Assembly: GCA_020248915.1 (NCBI GenBank)
Contig: JADCGP010000016.1
Location: forward strand, 1-64,000
Direction: 5' to 3'
DNA length: 64,000 bases
DNA from: Rubrivivax sp.
GTDB lineage: Bacteria; Pseudomonadota; Gammaproteobacteria; Burkholderiales; Burkholderiaceae_C
In this document: piece by piece, positions 32,318 to 44,900 of the stretch
Layout: each line of letters opens with the position of its first letter
Position numbering within the stretch: the first letter of the stretch is position 1
Notes under the pieces: model-generated
Told to the model about the DNA's origin: nothing
Database searches by the model: none
Seen by the model: only the letters and a program-made list of their open reading frames with translations
Made by a program: the position numbers and the translations under genes

Positions 32318-33232
32318 ATGAGGCTCGCCTTCGCCGGCACGCCGGAGTTCGCGCGCATCGCGCTGGACGCGCTGCTGGCCGCCGGGCACGACGTGGTGCT
32401 GGTGCTGACCCAGCCCGACCGGCCTGCAGGGCGCGGCTTGAAGCTCCAGCCGTCGCCCGTCAAGCAGTGTGCGCTCGCTCGCGAGATAAATCTCATCCAG
32501 CCTCGCAGTCTGCGGCTCGACGGCCGGTATCCCGAGGATGCCGCCGCGGCCCGCGCCGCGCTGCAGGCGGCGGCGCCGGAGGTCATGGTGGTGGCGGCCT
32601 ACGGCCTGATCCTCCCGGCCTGGGTGCTGGCGCTGCCGCGCCGCGGCTGCCTGAACATCCACGGCTCGCTGCTGCCGCGCTGGCGCGGTGCCGCGCCGGT
32701 GCAGCGCGCCATCGAGGCGGGCGACCGCAGCACCGGGATCACCATCATGCAGATGGACGAGGGCCTGGACACCGGGCCGATGCTGCTGACGGGCGAACTG
32801 CCGATCTCCCCCGACGCCACCGCCGCCACGCTGGGTTCGGCGCTGGCCGTGCTCGGCGCTCGGCTGGTCGTGGAGGCGCTGGCGCGGTTGCCGACGCTGG
32901 TGCCGCAGCCGCAGCCCGAGGCCGGCGCGACCTATGCCGGCAAGATCGACAAGGCCGAGGGCGCGCTCGACTGGACGCTGCCGGCCGCCGCGCTCGAGCG
33001 CCGCATCCGCGCCTTCGACCCCTTCCCGGGCTGCACGACGGACTTCGCCGGCGCCTCGCTGAAGGTATGGCGCGCCGCTGCGCTGCCCGGCAGCGGCGCG
33101 CCGGGCACCCGCGTCGAGCTGGGGCCCCGGCGTCTGGCGCTGGCCTGCGGCGAGGGCGTGCTCGAACTGCTCGAGGTGCAGCGGCCCGGCGGCCGCCGCG
33201 TCGCCGCCCGCGACCTGCTGGCAGCGGCGTAG
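32318..33232 (+). CDS. fmt: Methionyl-tRNA formyltransferase
   Basis: 304 residues. It formylates initiator Met-tRNA using 10-formyltetrahydrofolate. The start [20 protein letters not shown] is typical, and [20 protein letters not shown] carries the formyl-transfer site (Asn, His). The C-terminal OB-fold domain contains [16 protein letters not shown] lies 10 nt before the ATG. It is paired with def. The length is close to the family norm of about 310. Confidence 0.97.
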   Translation: MRLAFAGTPEFARIALDALLAAGHDVVLVLTQPDRPAGRGLKLQPSPVKQCALAREINLIQPRSLRLDGRYPEDAAAARAALQAAAPEVMVVAAYGLILPAWVLALPRRGCLNIHGSLLPRWRGAAPVQRAIEAGDRSTGITIMQMDEGLDTGPMLLTGELPISPDATAATLGSALAVLGARLVVEALARLPTLVPQPQPEAGATYAGKIDKAEGALDWTLPAAALERRIRAFDPFPGCTTDFAGASLKVWRAAALPGSGAPGTRVELGPRRLALACGEGVLELLEVQRPGGRRVAARDLLAAA

Positions 33233-33412
33233 CGGGCCCAGGCCCCGATCCCTGGCTTCTGCGGCCGCAATCGGTTGCGGACCGGACGCGGCCGGACCGG
33301 CGCGCCCCCGACGCGGCAGCGCGCCGGCCGCCAACGCCGCTGCCGCAGGCTGGCCCGAGGGGGGCGCTCGGGTTGACTCGAAGCGGCTCAAGGTGGCGCC
33401 CGGCTGGCCGAT

Positions 33413-33961
33413 ATGGCGCAGATGACCCGCCCCTGCGTCGATACCCGAGAGCGTCCGCTGGGCGTACTGCGCCCGCTGCGCCGGATCCGGATCGCCCTGC
33501 CGATCGCCGCCTTGCTCGGCCTGACCGGCTGCGACCTGCTCGGCATCGAGTCCGCCAGCGACGTGGCCGCGCGCCGCGAGGCCGAAGGCAAGGCGGTCGG
33601 TGGCGCCTGCCGGCAGGCCGCGCGCTCGATCGAGGAGTGCTACGAGACCAACAAGCGCGCGGACAAGGCCGCCGTCTTCACCGGCTGGCGCGAGATGAAC
33701 GACTACATGCGCGAGAACAACCTCCAGGCGCAGCCTGCTGGCGCGGGAGCGGCGCCGCAGGTGGCCGAGGCCGAGGTCGAGCCCGGACCGCAGGGGATGG
33801 CAGCCGGCGGCGGCAAGTCCGACGCGGCCGACGCCGGCGGCGCCGACCGCAGCGCCCGCGACGGCAAGGCGCCGAACCGGGCGGCCGAGGGCGCCGGACC
33901 CGACCGGGCCCGGGAGGCCAGCGCCGGCAGGCCGCCGGCAGATCGCCCCGCCACGCGCTGA
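33413..33961 (+). CDS. Small lipoprotein, function unknown
   Basis: 182 residues; an alternative start is the ATG at 33422. A basic N-terminus is followed by RIALPIAALLGLTGC, a good lipobox. The mature region keeps a short ordered part with two more cysteines (GGACRQAARSIEECYETNKRA) and FTGWREMNDYMRENNL, then a long low-complexity tail of Ala, Gly, Glu, Asp and Pro. The helix-forming first part resembles small lipoproteins found after fmt in Burkholderiales. No function can be given. The GGDEF-EAL gene starts 13 nt after its stop. Confidence 0.7.
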   Translation: MAQMTRPCVDTRERPLGVLRPLRRIRIALPIAALLGLTGCDLLGIESASDVAARREAEGKAVGGACRQAARSIEECYETNKRADKAAVFTGWREMNDYMRENNLQAQPAGAGAAPQVAEAEVEPGPQGMAAGGGKSDAADAGGADRSARDGKAPNRAAEGAGPDRAREASAGRPPADRPATR

Positions 33962-33974
33962 CCGGGAAGGCAGC

Positions 33975-36572
33975 TTGCGGGGCGGACGCGAAGCCGGCGG
34001 GGGCCCTCGCGCCCAAGGCGCAACCGACGGCGCCGCCGGAAGACCGGCGGGGAGGAGATTCGATGCCCAGGCGGCCGGCGGCTTCCTGGCGATCCTGCTC
34101 GTGACGGCCGTCCTGGTCGGCCTGGTCATCGTCGAGTCGCAGCGCCGCATGGAGCTGGCGGCGGCCACCTACGTGCGCAACTCTGCCGAGCAGGCCCGCC
34201 TGAGCCTGCGCCCGGTCGAGCAGCTGTTCGAGCATGTCTACGAAGACCTGCGCACGCTGGCCGCGCTGCCCAGCGTGCGCGCCGTCGACCGGCATGGCGC
34301 GTCGCTGCTGGGCGACAGCCGCGAGACCTTCCAGCAGATCTACAACAACCTCGCCAACGCGGTCGAGGTGTCGGAGGTCTACGTGATCCCGGGCGACTTC
34401 GACCCGGAGCGGATCGATCCCGTGACCGGCAAGCCCGAGGAGCCGATCGTGATGTTCGACGAGCTGATCGTCGACGCGGCGTCGAAAGTCGACGAGAAGC
34501 TGCGCGGCTCGCTGGTCGCGGACGCCCACGAGGAGATCGAGATCCACGAGTACCGGGAGTTCGCCCGCCAGGCCCGCTGGATGCGCGAGCACTACCCGCG
34601 GCGCGAGTCCATCAAGGGCATGAACGTGCCGATCGTCGGGTCGCGCAGCGTGATCACCTGCGACAACTGGTACTTCATGCACAGCGGCCGCGACGCCGAC
34701 CGCATGGGCATCCTGCTGTCGGTGCCGTTCTACGGGCCGGACGGCGCCTTCAAGGGTCTGGTGGCGGCGGTCGTGCTCGACCGCGCGCTGGCCGCCGCGT
34801 TGCCGGCACGCAACGCGGTGCTCCGCAACGCCGCCTACGGGTACGTGCTGCCGACCGACGTCGGGCAGATCGAGGCCTCGCGCCCGCACTTCGAGGCCGG
34901 CCGGCCCGACCCCGAGCTGCTGTTCTCCGCAAGCTACGGCATCGGCGTGCCCGACCCGAGGGGCGAGTGGACGGTGTGGGTGGCGCGGCCCGACGCCGAC
35001 TTCCACCAATCGACCGAGGCCCTCGCCGCCCGTGCCTTCCAGGTGACGGGGCTCGCGATCGCAGCGGCGCTGGCGCTGGTGGCGGGCGCGATCTGGGTGC
35101 AGTTCCTGCGCGAGAAGGGGGCGGCCGCGCGGCACGCCCGCGAGCTCGCGGACAAGGTCGCGGCGCGCACCGAGGAGATCGCCCGGCTTGCGCTCACCGA
35201 CCCGCTGACCGATCTGCCCAACCGGGCGAGGATGCAGTCGGTCCTGGAGCAGCTCGAGGGGCGCCTGCCGGAACTCGGTGCCTATGCCGTGATGTGCGTG
35301 GACCTCGACCGGCTCAAGCTGATCAACGACACGCTCGGCCACCGCGCGGGCGACGCCTACCTGGTCGCCGCGGCCGGGCGCATGCGCGCTGCGGTCGGCG
35401 CTTGGGGCACGGTGGCGCGCTGGGGCGGCGACGAGTTCGTCATCACCCTGGAGGGCCGCGAGGCCGCGGCGCGCGCCGGGCAGATCGCGCGCGAGATCCT
35501 CGGTGCGCTGGCCGAGCCGGTCCGCGTCGACGGCCACACGCTGGTGCCCGGCGGCTCGATCGGCATCGCCGAGGGCCCGCGCGACGGCACCGCCGGGGTC
35601 GAGCTGCTGACGCGCGCCGACCGCGCGCTGTACCGCGTCAAGGCCAATGGCCGCGGCCACGCGATGTACTTCGACGTGTCGCTGGACGAGAAGTACAGCG
35701 AGCGCTGCCAGCTCGAGCTCGACCTGCGCGTCGCCGTCGACGCGCGCCAGTTCGTGCTGCACTACCAGCCGGTGGTGGACGCGCTGAGCGGCCGCCTCGC
35801 GGGCTTCGAGGCGCTGGTGCGGTGGGAGCACCCGACGCGCGGCGTCGTGCTGCCCGCCGAGTTCATCCCGATCGCCGAGGAGACGGGCCTGATCGTCGAG
35901 ATCGGCGAGCTGGTGCTGGCGCAGGCCTGCCGGGCCGCGGCCGCCTGGCCGCAGGGCCTGCGGGTGGCGGTCAACCTGTCCCCGGTGCAGGTGCGGCAGG
36001 AGGGACTGCCCAGGCGCTTGGCGGCCATCCTCGACGCCTGCGGGTTGGGAGCCGACCGGCTGGAGCTGGAGGTGACCGAGAGCGTGTTCCTCGCGGCCGA
36101 CCCGGCGACGCTGGAGCGCATCGGCGCGATCCGCGCGTCGGGCGTGCGCTTCGCGCTCGACGACTTCGGCACCGGCTACTGCTCTCTCGGCTACCTGCAC
36201 GCGGTCGCGTTCGACCGCATCAAGATCGACCGTTCCTTCATCGCCGACCTCGGCCACCGGCCGAGCTGCCTACCGATCATCCGCGCGGTCACGCAGCTGG
36301 CCGCCGGCATGGGCATGCAGACCACGGCCGAGGGCGTGGAGACGCGCGAGCAGGCCGAGCTGCTCGTCGCCCACGGCGTGACCGACCTGCAGGGCTTCCT
36401 GATCGGGGCGCCGCAGCCGGAGGCCGCCGCGCGGGCGCTTGCCTTCTCTGCACCGGTGCTGGCGCCGGAGCCGGCCGCCGCCCCCGCCCGAGGTGCGGCC
36501 GATCGGGTGCCTGAGGGCAGCGACGCCTTGCGCGACCGCCCGCGGCAGTCCGCCACGGCCAGCGTCGACTGA
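33975..36572 (+). CDS. GGDEF-EAL c-di-GMP signalling protein with periplasmic sensor
   Basis: 865 residues if translation starts at the TTG at 33975, preceded by GGGAAGG; no ATG occurs before the first membrane helix. Helix 1 (about 36-55) and helix 2 (about 358-376) bracket a periplasmic sensor region of about 300 residues. The GGDEF domain has an intact WGGDEF but no RxxD inhibitory site before it. The EAL domain keeps EALVRW, NLSP, EVTES, DDFGTGYCSL, KIDRSF, AEGVE and the late Gln, so phosphodiesterase activity is likely. The net effect on c-di-GMP is uncertain. The sensor ligand is unknown. Confidence 0.9.
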   Translation: MRGGREAGGGPRAQGATDGAAGRPAGRRFDAQAAGGFLAILLVTAVLVGLVIVESQRRMELAAATYVRNSAEQARLSLRPVEQLFEHVYEDLRTLAALPSVRAVDRHGASLLGDSRETFQQIYNNLANAVEVSEVYVIPGDFDPERIDPVTGKPEEPIVMFDELIVDAASKVDEKLRGSLVADAHEEIEIHEYREFARQARWMREHYPRRESIKGMNVPIVGSRSVITCDNWYFMHSGRDADRMGILLSVPFYGPDGAFKGLVAAVVLDRALAAALPARNAVLRNAAYGYVLPTDVGQIEASRPHFEAGRPDPELLFSASYGIGVPDPRGEWTVWVARPDADFHQSTEALAARAFQVTGLAIAAALALVAGAIWVQFLREKGAAARHARELADKVAARTEEIARLALTDPLTDLPNRARMQSVLEQLEGRLPELGAYAVMCVDLDRLKLINDTLGHRAGDAYLVAAAGRMRAAVGAWGTVARWGGDEFVITLEGREAAARAGQIAREILGALAEPVRVDGHTLVPGGSIGIAEGPRDGTAGVELLTRADRALYRVKANGRGHAMYFDVSLDEKYSERCQLELDLRVAVDARQFVLHYQPVVDALSGRLAGFEALVRWEHPTRGVVLPAEFIPIAEETGLIVEIGELVLAQACRAAAAWPQGLRVAVNLSPVQVRQEGLPRRLAAILDACGLGADRLELEVTESVFLAADPATLERIGAIRASGVRFALDDFGTGYCSLGYLHAVAFDRIKIDRSFIADLGHRPSCLPIIRAVTQLAAGMGMQTTAEGVETREQAELLVAHGVTDLQGFLIGAPQPEAAARALAFSAPVLAPEPAAAPARGAADRVPEGSDALRDRPRQSATASVD

Positions 36573-36856
36573 GAAGCGGTGCACGCAGGTGCGGCGCCCG
36601 TCGGTCGCGCGCTGCAGCGCCGGCCCGTCGAGGCACGTGCCCGCGACATCGTCCGGCAGACAGGGCTGGGGCTGTTGCTTCGTCCCGGGGGCGCCCGGTG
36701 CGGCGCTCGGGCGCACCCGGTCCAGTGACCGCTTCCACGGCGGAGCGTCCGGGGCGTCGCCCACTTCGTCGCCCGCATCCGCAGACTGTCGGAGGCGCGT
36801 TGCCGCGGGCACCTGCGCGGTGTCGCAGTCCGCTCGGACGGGACCCCACCCCGGTC
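36573..36856. other. Non-coding stretch before GIN-domain remnant
   Basis: No intact gene is present. Short open frames exist on both strands, but none shows a known domain. It may be the eroded 5' part of the GIN-domain gene whose 3' end is recognisable just downstream. Confidence 0.4.
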
Positions 36857-37085
36857 GACCTGCCGGCCGAGGAGCCGACGCTGGACATCTCGGGCAGCGG
36901 CGACGCGAAGCTGGCCGAACTGCGCACCCACGACATACGCCCGCATCACCGGCAGCGGCGAGGCCGAGATGCTGGCCGCGCGCTCGCTGGACGTGTGCAT
37001 CGCCGGCAGCGGCGACGTGACCTACGGCGGCAACCCGGCGCTCACGACCTCGATTTCCGGCAGCGGCGAGGTGCCCCGGCGCTGA
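36857..37085 (+). pseudogene. Frameshifted remnant of a GIN-domain (DUF2807) protein
   Basis: Two adjacent reading frames each encode part of the repeated Ser-Gly-Ser-Gly pattern of head-GIN/DUF2807 domains. Frame one gives LDISGSGDAKLAELRTHDI (from 36881). After a one-base shift near 36930-36936, frame two gives ARITGSGEAEMLAARS, CIAGSGDVTYGGNPA and SISGSGEVPRR before a TGA at 37083-37085. The normal N-terminal half of the domain is missing or unrecognisable. This looks like the decayed 3' end of an exported adhesin-like protein gene; a sequencing error at the shift would not restore the missing half. Confidence 0.75.
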
Positions 37086-37169
37086 GCGCCGGGGCAGGCC
37101 CCGCCACGCCACCGGGCGACCCGCGTCGCGCCCGCGCCACGGGCGTGCTGGGGGCATGGCGCGGGCGCG

Positions 37170-37175
37170 GACAAT
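37170..37175 (+). promoter_or_regulatory. Candidate -10 element of azlC-azlD
   Basis: GACAAT is followed by exactly 6 nt and the GTG start of azlC, suggesting a leaderless message. No Shine-Dalgarno sequence is visible. Confidence 0.4.
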
Positions 37176-37181
37176 GCGCCG

Positions 37182-37970
37182 GTGAGCCCGCCCGCGCCCG
37201 TTGCCGGGGATTCCGCACCCGGCCCGGACCCCGATCCCGAACTGCCCGTCTGGCGCCACCCTGAGTTCCGGCGCGGCGCGGCCGACATGGCCGACACCGC
37301 CGTCGGCATCGCCGCCTGGGGGCTGATCACCGGCGTGGCCATGGCCAACAGCGGGGTTGCGCTTCCGCTGGTGGTGCTGATGTCTCTGCTGGTCTTCGCC
37401 GGCACCGCGCAGCTGGCGGTGCTGCCGCTGATGAGCAGCGGCGCGCCGGTGTGGGTGATGTGGGCCACCGCGGCCTGCGTGAACCTGCGCTTCCTGATCT
37501 TCAGCGCGCAGTGGCGGCCGTACTGGGCGCACCGCCCGTTCCGCGACCGGCTGCGCCTGGCCTACCTCACCGCCGACCTGAACTACGTGCTGTTCATGCG
37601 GCGCTTTCCCGAGCCCCGACCCGCGCCGGAGCAGTGGCCCTACTTCTGGGGTGGCGCGCTGACGAACTGGCTGTCGTGGCAGATCCCGTCGCTGGTGGGC
37701 ATCTTCCTCGCCGACCGGGTTCCGCTGGAGTGGGGCATCGGTTTCGCCGGCACGCTGGCGCTGCTGGGCATGGCCTGCTCGCTGCTGACCGATCGCGCCA
37801 CCGGCATCGCCGGCGCGGTGGCCGGTTGCGCGGCGGTGGCGGCCTATGCGCTGCCGCTCAAGCTCAACATCCTGGTCGCGATCGCGGCGGCGGTGGCCAT
37901 CGGGCTGCTGATCGACCATTCGAAGCCCGCCGCCCGCCGTGCCGCGCGGCCGCTGGACGACGCGACATGA
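37182..37970 (+). CDS. azlC: AzlC family branched-chain amino acid exporter, large subunit
   Basis: 262-residue inner-membrane protein from GTG 37182. A proline-rich cytoplasmic start is followed by [23 protein letters not shown] and seven or eight hydrophobic segments, including [14 protein letters not shown] and [16 protein letters not shown], characteristic of AzlC (YgaZ-like). With AzlD it would export valine, leucine, isoleucine or methionine. The AzlD ATG overlaps its stop (ATGA), as usual for this pair. Confidence 0.92.
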   Translation: MSPPAPVAGDSAPGPDPDPELPVWRHPEFRRGAADMADTAVGIAAWGLITGVAMANSGVALPLVVLMSLLVFAGTAQLAVLPLMSSGAPVWVMWATAACVNLRFLIFSAQWRPYWAHRPFRDRLRLAYLTADLNYVLFMRRFPEPRPAPEQWPYFWGGALTNWLSWQIPSLVGIFLADRVPLEWGIGFAGTLALLGMACSLLTDRATGIAGAVAGCAAVAAYALPLKLNILVAIAAAVAIGLLIDHSKPAARRAARPLDDAT

Positions 37971-38302
37971 GCATCGGTCTGGTCGAGGGCGTGGTCGCGA
38001 TCGTCGGGCTGACCGTGCTGACGGTCGTCTCGCGCGGGTTCTTCTTCCTTTCGCGGCGCGAGATCCCGCTGCCCGAGGGGCTGCGCCAAGCGCTGCGCTA
38101 CGCGCCGCTGGCCGCGTTGGCCGCGGTGGTGGCGCCCGAGATCGTGATGACGCAGGGCCGGCTGATCGACACGCTGCTCGACGCGCGGATCTTCGCGGTC
38201 GTGGCCTCCGCGGCCTACTACTTCTGGCGCCGCGGCATCCTCGGCACGATCGTGGTCGGCATGGCGGTGCTGCTGCCGCTGCGGCTCGGCCTGGGGTGGT
38301 GA
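37967..38302 (+). CDS. azlD: AzlD family branched-chain amino acid exporter, small subunit
   Basis: 111-residue membrane protein with four hydrophobic segments. It has [45 protein letters not shown] in the expected order for AzlD (YgaH-like). It overlaps azlC by 4 nt and would form the two-component exporter with it. No regulator gene is adjacent. Confidence 0.92.
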   Translation: MSIGLVEGVVAIVGLTVLTVVSRGFFFLSRREIPLPEGLRQALRYAPLAALAAVVAPEIVMTQGRLIDTLLDARIFAVVASAAYYFWRRGILGTIVVGMAVLLPLRLGLGW

Positions 38303-38427
38303 GGGCACGCTCCCGCCGCCCCGCTGCCGCTCCTTCGCGAGCCTCGCAGACAATCCGAGCGGTGAGCGGGTTTCGCCCGCCGCAGCTTCCGACCCCACCC
38401 ACCGTCCCCAGCCACCGACCGCCGCCC

Positions 38428-39624
38428 ATGGACGTCCTGCGCCTGTCCGACCTCGTTGCCGCCGGCCGCATCGCCGGCCGCCGCGTCTTCATCCGCGCCG
38501 ACCTCAACGTGCCGCAGGACGACGCCGGCCGCATCACCGAGGACACCCGCATCCGCGCCAGCGTGCCCTGCATCCGGATGGCGCTCGCGGCCGGCGCCGC
38601 GGTGATGGTGACCTCGCACCTGGGCCGGCCCACCGAGGGCGAGTTCCGGCCCGAGGACTCGCTGGCGCCGGTGGCGGCGCGCCTGTCCGAGCTGCTGGGC
38701 TGCCCGGTGCCGCTGGTGCGCGACTGGGTGGGCGGCGTCGAGGTGCGGCCGGGCGAGGTCGTGCTGCTGGAGAACTGCCGGCTCAACAAGGGCGAGAAGA
38801 AGAACGGCGAGGAACTGGCGCGGAAGATGGCGGCGCTGTGCGACGTGTTCGTGCACGACGCCTTCGGCACCGCGCACCGGGCCGAGGCCAGCACCTACGG
38901 CATCGCGCAGTACGCGCCGCTGGCCTGCGCCGGCCCGCTGCTGGCCGCCGAGATCGACGCCATCACCAAGGCGCTGGCCGCGCCGCGGCGCCCGCTGGTG
39001 GCCATCGTCGCCGGCAGCAAGGTCAGCACCAAGCTCACCATCCTGCAGAGCCTGGCCGGCAAGGTCGACGGCCTGGTGGTCGGCGGCGGCATCGCCAACA
39101 CCTTCCTGCTGGCGGCGGGGCTTCCGATCGGCCGCAGCCTGGCCGAGCCCGCCCTCGTGGCCGAGGCGCGCGCGGTGATGGACGCGATGAAGGCGCGCGG
39201 CGCCGAGGTGCCGATCCCGGTGGACGTGGTCGTCGCGCCGCGCTTCGCGGCCGATGCGCCGGCCACCGTGAAGGACAGCGCCGACGTCGGTGCCGACGAC
39301 ATGATCCTCGACATCGGCCCGCGCACGGCGCGCATGCTGGCCGATCGGCTCGCCGCGGCCGGCACCATCGTCTGGAACGGGCCGGTCGGGGTGTTCGAGT
39401 TCGACGCCTTCGCGCAGGGCACCGAGACGGTGGCGCGGGCGATCGCGGCCAGCAGCGCCTTCAGCATCGCCGGCGGCGGCGACACGCTGGCGGCCATCGC
39501 CAAGTACGGCATCGAGAAGGACATCGGCTACATCTCCACCGGCGGCGGCGCCTTCCTCGAGGTGCTCGAGGGCAAGACGCTGCCGGCCTTCGAGATCCTG
39601 GCGCGGCGCGCGGCGCAGGGCTGA
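38428..39624 (+). CDS. pgk: Phosphoglycerate kinase
   Basis: 398 residues. It transfers phosphate between 1,3-bisphosphoglycerate and ADP. Visible are [12 protein letters not shown] (substrate-binding Arg/Asp), [10 protein letters not shown], the hinge [23 protein letters not shown] and the nucleotide loop GGGDTLAAI. The ATG at 38428 gives MDVLRLSDL, a normal start. An in-frame GTG 66 nt upstream (38362) sits 7 nt after a GACAAT hexamer but would add an unlike proline-rich extension. It heads the pgk-maeB-pyk-fba run. Confidence 0.96.
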   Translation: MDVLRLSDLVAAGRIAGRRVFIRADLNVPQDDAGRITEDTRIRASVPCIRMALAAGAAVMVTSHLGRPTEGEFRPEDSLAPVAARLSELLGCPVPLVRDWVGGVEVRPGEVVLLENCRLNKGEKKNGEELARKMAALCDVFVHDAFGTAHRAEASTYGIAQYAPLACAGPLLAAEIDAITKALAAPRRPLVAIVAGSKVSTKLTILQSLAGKVDGLVVGGGIANTFLLAAGLPIGRSLAEPALVAEARAVMDAMKARGAEVPIPVDVVVAPRFAADAPATVKDSADVGADDMILDIGPRTARMLADRLAAAGTIVWNGPVGVFEFDAFAQGTETVARAIAASSAFSIAGGGDTLAAIAKYGIEKDIGYISTGGGAFLEVLEGKTLPAFEILARRAAQG

Positions 39625-39678
39625 CGGCGGCCGCCACCGCCGAATCCCCCGACGGCGGCCGCCACCGCCGATTCCCCC
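39623..39678. repeat. 28-bp tandem repeat between pgk and maeB
   Basis: Two 28-bp units (39623-39650 and 39651-39678) are identical except for one base. A diverged third portion follows, in which GGCGGT and ACTGCC can form a small hairpin with a 4-base loop near 39680-39698. It begins within the pgk stop codon and may be a repeat-type transcription attenuator or mRNA stabiliser. Confidence 0.8.
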
Positions 39679-39785
39679 CACGGCGGTCGAAACTGCCGCC
39701 GCCCCGGCGTCGGGGATTGCCGCCGCCCGGCGCGGCTGCGCAGGCGTACGCTCGGCCTGTCGATCCAGAACGACGGAGACAGGCC

Positions 39786-42131
<2,346 letters not shown>

Positions 42132-42144
42132 CGGGGGCCGCGCC

Positions 42145-42150
42145 CATAAT
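42145..42150 (+). promoter_or_regulatory. Candidate -10 element of pyk
   Basis: CATAAT sits 48 nt before the pyk ATG in the short gap after maeB. No clear -35 partner is seen. Confidence 0.35.
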
Positions 42151-42198
42151 CGGCCGCTAACCCCGCCTGCGGCGCGCCTGTGCGCCGCCCCCCACACG

Positions 42199-43629
42199 AT
42201 GACCCGCGCCACCAAGATCGTCGCCACCCTCGGGCCCGCGAGCAGCGAGCCCGACGTCCTCGAGCGGTTGCTGCGTGCCGGCGTCGATGTCGTGCGCCTG
42301 AACTTCAGCCACGGGCAGGCGGCCGACCACATCGCGCGCGCCGAGCTCGTGCGCGCGACCGCGCAGCGCGTGGGCAAGCCGGTGGCGCTGATGGCCGACC
42401 TGCAGGGGCCGAAGATCCGTGTCGGCCGCTTCGCCGAGGGCAAGGTGCTGCTCGAGGCGGGCGCGCGCTTCGTGCTCGACGCCGGCCGCACCCAGCCTGG
42501 CGACGTGCAGGCGGTGGGCCTCGACTACAAGGAGCTGCCGCGCGACGTCCGCCCGGGCGACACGCTGCTGCTCAACGACGGCCTGATCAAGCTGAGCGTC
42601 GAGGACGTGCGCGGCGAGCAGGTCGTCACCCGCGTCGTGCTGGGCGGCGAGCTGTCCAACAACAAGGGCATCAACAAGGCCGGCGGCGGCCTGACGGCGC
42701 CGGCGCTCACCGGCAAGGACATGGAGGACATCCGCACCGCGATGGCCTTCCAGGCCGAGTACGTGGCGGTGAGCTTCCCGAAGAGCGCCACCGACATGGA
42801 GATGGCGCGCCAGCTCGCCAACGTGGCGGGCGAGTCGAGCCGCCACAAGCCGGCCATGATCGCCAAGATCGAGCGCAGCGAGGCGATCCCGCAGCTCGAG
42901 GCCATCCTGCGCGCGAGCGACGGCATCATGGTGGCGCGCGGCGACCTGGCGGTGGAGGTGGGCAACGCTGCGGTGCCGGCGCTGCAGAAGAAGATGATCC
43001 GCATGGCGCGCGAGATGGACAAGCTCGCCATCACCGCCACGCAGATGATGGAGAGCATGATCCAGGCGCCGGTGCCCACCCGCGCCGAGGTCAGCGACGT
43101 GGCCAACGCGGTGCTCGACGGCACCGACGCGGTGATGCTGAGCGCCGAGACGGCGGCCGGCCGGTTTCCGGTGGAGACCGTCGAGCACATGCACCTGATC
43201 GCGCTGGAGGCCGAGCGCGCCGATGAGGTCACGCTGGAGACCGACTTCGCGCACAAGCGCTTCGGCCGCATCGACCAGAGCATCGCGATGGGGGCGCTGT
43301 TCACGGCCCACCACCTCGGCTGCAAGGCGATCGTCGCCCTCACCGAGAGCGGCAGCACCGCGCTGTGGATGAGCCGCCACAACATCAAGGTACCGATCTA
43401 CGCGCTGACCTCGCAGCCCGCCTCGGAGCGGCGGATGGCGCTGTTCCGCAACGTGCGGCCGCTGCTGATGCCGCGCATGACCGACCGCGACGCCGCGCTC
43501 GCCCAGGCCGAGGCCGTGCTGGTGGGCAAGGGCGTGCTCAAACCCGGCGACACCTACGCCATCACCTGCGGCGAGCCGATGGGCTACCCGGGCGGCACCA
43601 ACATGCTCAAGGTCTGCCAGGTGGGCTGA
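42199..43629 (+). CDS. pyk: Pyruvate kinase
   Basis: 476 residues. It converts phosphoenolpyruvate and ADP to pyruvate and ATP. Signature segments are [41 protein letters not shown], the catalytic [32 protein letters not shown] and [11 protein letters not shown]. The C-terminal allosteric domain is complete. It is 67 nt downstream of maeB, whose product pyruvate it shares. Confidence 0.97.
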   Translation: MTRATKIVATLGPASSEPDVLERLLRAGVDVVRLNFSHGQAADHIARAELVRATAQRVGKPVALMADLQGPKIRVGRFAEGKVLLEAGARFVLDAGRTQPGDVQAVGLDYKELPRDVRPGDTLLLNDGLIKLSVEDVRGEQVVTRVVLGGELSNNKGINKAGGGLTAPALTGKDMEDIRTAMAFQAEYVAVSFPKSATDMEMARQLANVAGESSRHKPAMIAKIERSEAIPQLEAILRASDGIMVARGDLAVEVGNAAVPALQKKMIRMAREMDKLAITATQMMESMIQAPVPTRAEVSDVANAVLDGTDAVMLSAETAAGRFPVETVEHMHLIALEAERADEVTLETDFAHKRFGRIDQSIAMGALFTAHHLGCKAIVALTESGSTALWMSRHNIKVPIYALTSQPASERRMALFRNVRPLLMPRMTDRDAALAQAEAVLVGKGVLKPGDTYAITCGEPMGYPGGTNMLKVCQVG

Positions 43630-43647
43630 AGCGCCCGCGCCGGCGCA

Positions 43648-43662
43648 GGGCCCGAGGGGCCC
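43648..43662 (+). terminator. GC hairpin after pyk
   Basis: GGGCCC (43648-43653) pairs with GGGCCC (43657-43662) around a 3-nt loop, 19 nt after the pyk stop. No T tract follows. The fba -10 candidate starts 6 nt beyond it. Confidence 0.35.
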
Positions 43663-43667
43663 GCGAC

Positions 43668-43673
43668 TAGAAT
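43668..43673 (+). promoter_or_regulatory. Candidate -10 element of fba
   Basis: TAGAAT occurs 119 nt before the fba ATG, directly after the pyk hairpin. It would give fba a long leader and separate control. Confidence 0.4.
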
Positions 43674-43792
43674 CTCAGGGTTTGTCCGCAGGGCTGCTGC
43701 CGCGCCGTGCCGGGTGCACGCCACCCGGCCTCCCGCGTTCCTTCGGCCCTCGCCCTGCCACCCCTCCCGTCCACGCCTGTCCGGAGTCCGAC

Positions 43793-44857
43793 ATGCCCCT
43801 CGTCTCGATGCGCCAGCTGCTCGACCACGCTGCCGAACACCAGTACGGCATCCCGGCCTTCAACGTGAACAACCTCGAGCAGGTGCAGGCCGTGATGACC
43901 GCCGCTGCCGAGGTGGGCGCGCCGGTGATCCTGCAGGCCAGCGCGGGCGCCCGCAAGTACGCCGGCGAGGCCTTCGTCAAGCACCTGATCCTGGCCGCGC
44001 TCGAGCAGTGGCCGCAGGTGCCGCTGGTGATGCACCAGGACCACGGCCAGAGCCCCGACGTCTGCAAGGGCGCGATCGACCTCGGCTTCAGCTCGGTGAT
44101 GATGGACGGCAGCCTGGAGGCCGACGGCAAGACCGTCGCCAGCTACGACTACAACGTCGACGTCACGCGCAAGGTGGTCGACATGGCGCACGCGATCGGC
44201 GTCACCGTCGAGGGCGAGCTCGGCTGCCTCGGTTCGCTCGAGACGATGAAGGGCGACAAGGAGGACGGCCACGGCGCCGAGGGCACGATGACGCGCGAGA
44301 TGCTGCTCACCGACCCCGAGCAGGCCGCGGACTTCGTCGAGAAGACCCAGCTCGACGCGCTGGCCATCGCCATCGGCACCAGCCACGGCGCCTACAAGTT
44401 CAGCCGCAAGCCCACCGGCGACATCCTGGCCATCGACCGCATCAAGGAGATCAACCGCCGGATCCCGAACACGCACCTGGTGATGCACGGCTCCTCGAGC
44501 GTGCCCCAGGATCTGCTCGAGCAGATCCGCCAGTATGGCGGGCGGATGAAGGAGACCTACGGCGTGCCGGTCTCCGAGATCCAGGAGGCCATCAAGTACG
44601 GCGTGCGCAAGATCAACATCGACACCGACATCCGCCTGGCGATGACGGGCGCGGTGCGCAAGTTCCTGCACGACAACCCCGAGAAGTTCGACGCCCGCGA
44701 GTGGCTCAAGCCCGCGCGCGAGGCGGCCTACCGCATCTGCAAGCAGCGCTACCAGGAGTTCGGCTGCGAGGGGCAGGGGCCGAAGATCAGGCCGCTGCCG
44801 CTCGCCGACGTCGCGCGGCGTTACGCCAGCGGCGAGTTGCGTCAGCTGGTGGCCTGA
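43793..44857 (+). CDS. fba: Class II fructose-bisphosphate aldolase
   Basis: 354-residue zinc aldolase interconverting fructose-1,6-bisphosphate and triose phosphates. Metal and substrate motifs are [29 protein letters not shown] and [24 protein letters not shown] is also present. The sequence resembles the Calvin-cycle subtype (FbaA/CbbA form, about 350 residues) found in betaproteobacteria, which does not by itself prove carbon fixation. A GGAG site lies 7 nt before the ATG at 43793. It is convergent with the PfkB kinase gene. Confidence 0.96.
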   Translation: MPLVSMRQLLDHAAEHQYGIPAFNVNNLEQVQAVMTAAAEVGAPVILQASAGARKYAGEAFVKHLILAALEQWPQVPLVMHQDHGQSPDVCKGAIDLGFSSVMMDGSLEADGKTVASYDYNVDVTRKVVDMAHAIGVTVEGELGCLGSLETMKGDKEDGHGAEGTMTREMLLTDPEQAADFVEKTQLDALAIAIGTSHGAYKFSRKPTGDILAIDRIKEINRRIPNTHLVMHGSSSVPQDLLEQIRQYGGRMKETYGVPVSEIQEAIKYGVRKINIDTDIRLAMTGAVRKFLHDNPEKFDAREWLKPAREAAYRICKQRYQEFGCEGQGPKIRPLPLADVARRYASGELRQLVA

Positions 44858-44860
44858 CCG

Positions 44861-44874
44861 GGCCGCGCGCGGCC
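44861..44874. terminator. 14-bp palindrome between convergent fba and kinase genes
   Basis: A perfect self-complementary GC-only 14-mer starts 3 nt after the fba stop. A second small hairpin (CCGTC/GACGG) lies at about 44889-44900. They may end transcription from both sides; there is no T tract. Confidence 0.35.
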
Positions 44875-44900
44875 TGCGCGCGCGAAGCCGTCCGGGACGG

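Noticed and set aside
36591..36860. Possible minus-strand coding fragment with several Cys residues
   Set aside because: The peptide is not recognised, has no start context, and the opposite strand leads into the GIN-domain remnant.
38362..38427. GTG start 66 nt upstream of the pgk ATG, 7 nt after a GACAAT hexamer
   Set aside because: It is in frame, but it would add a proline-rich extension absent from phosphoglycerate kinases. The hexamer may still be a promoter for a 5' leader.
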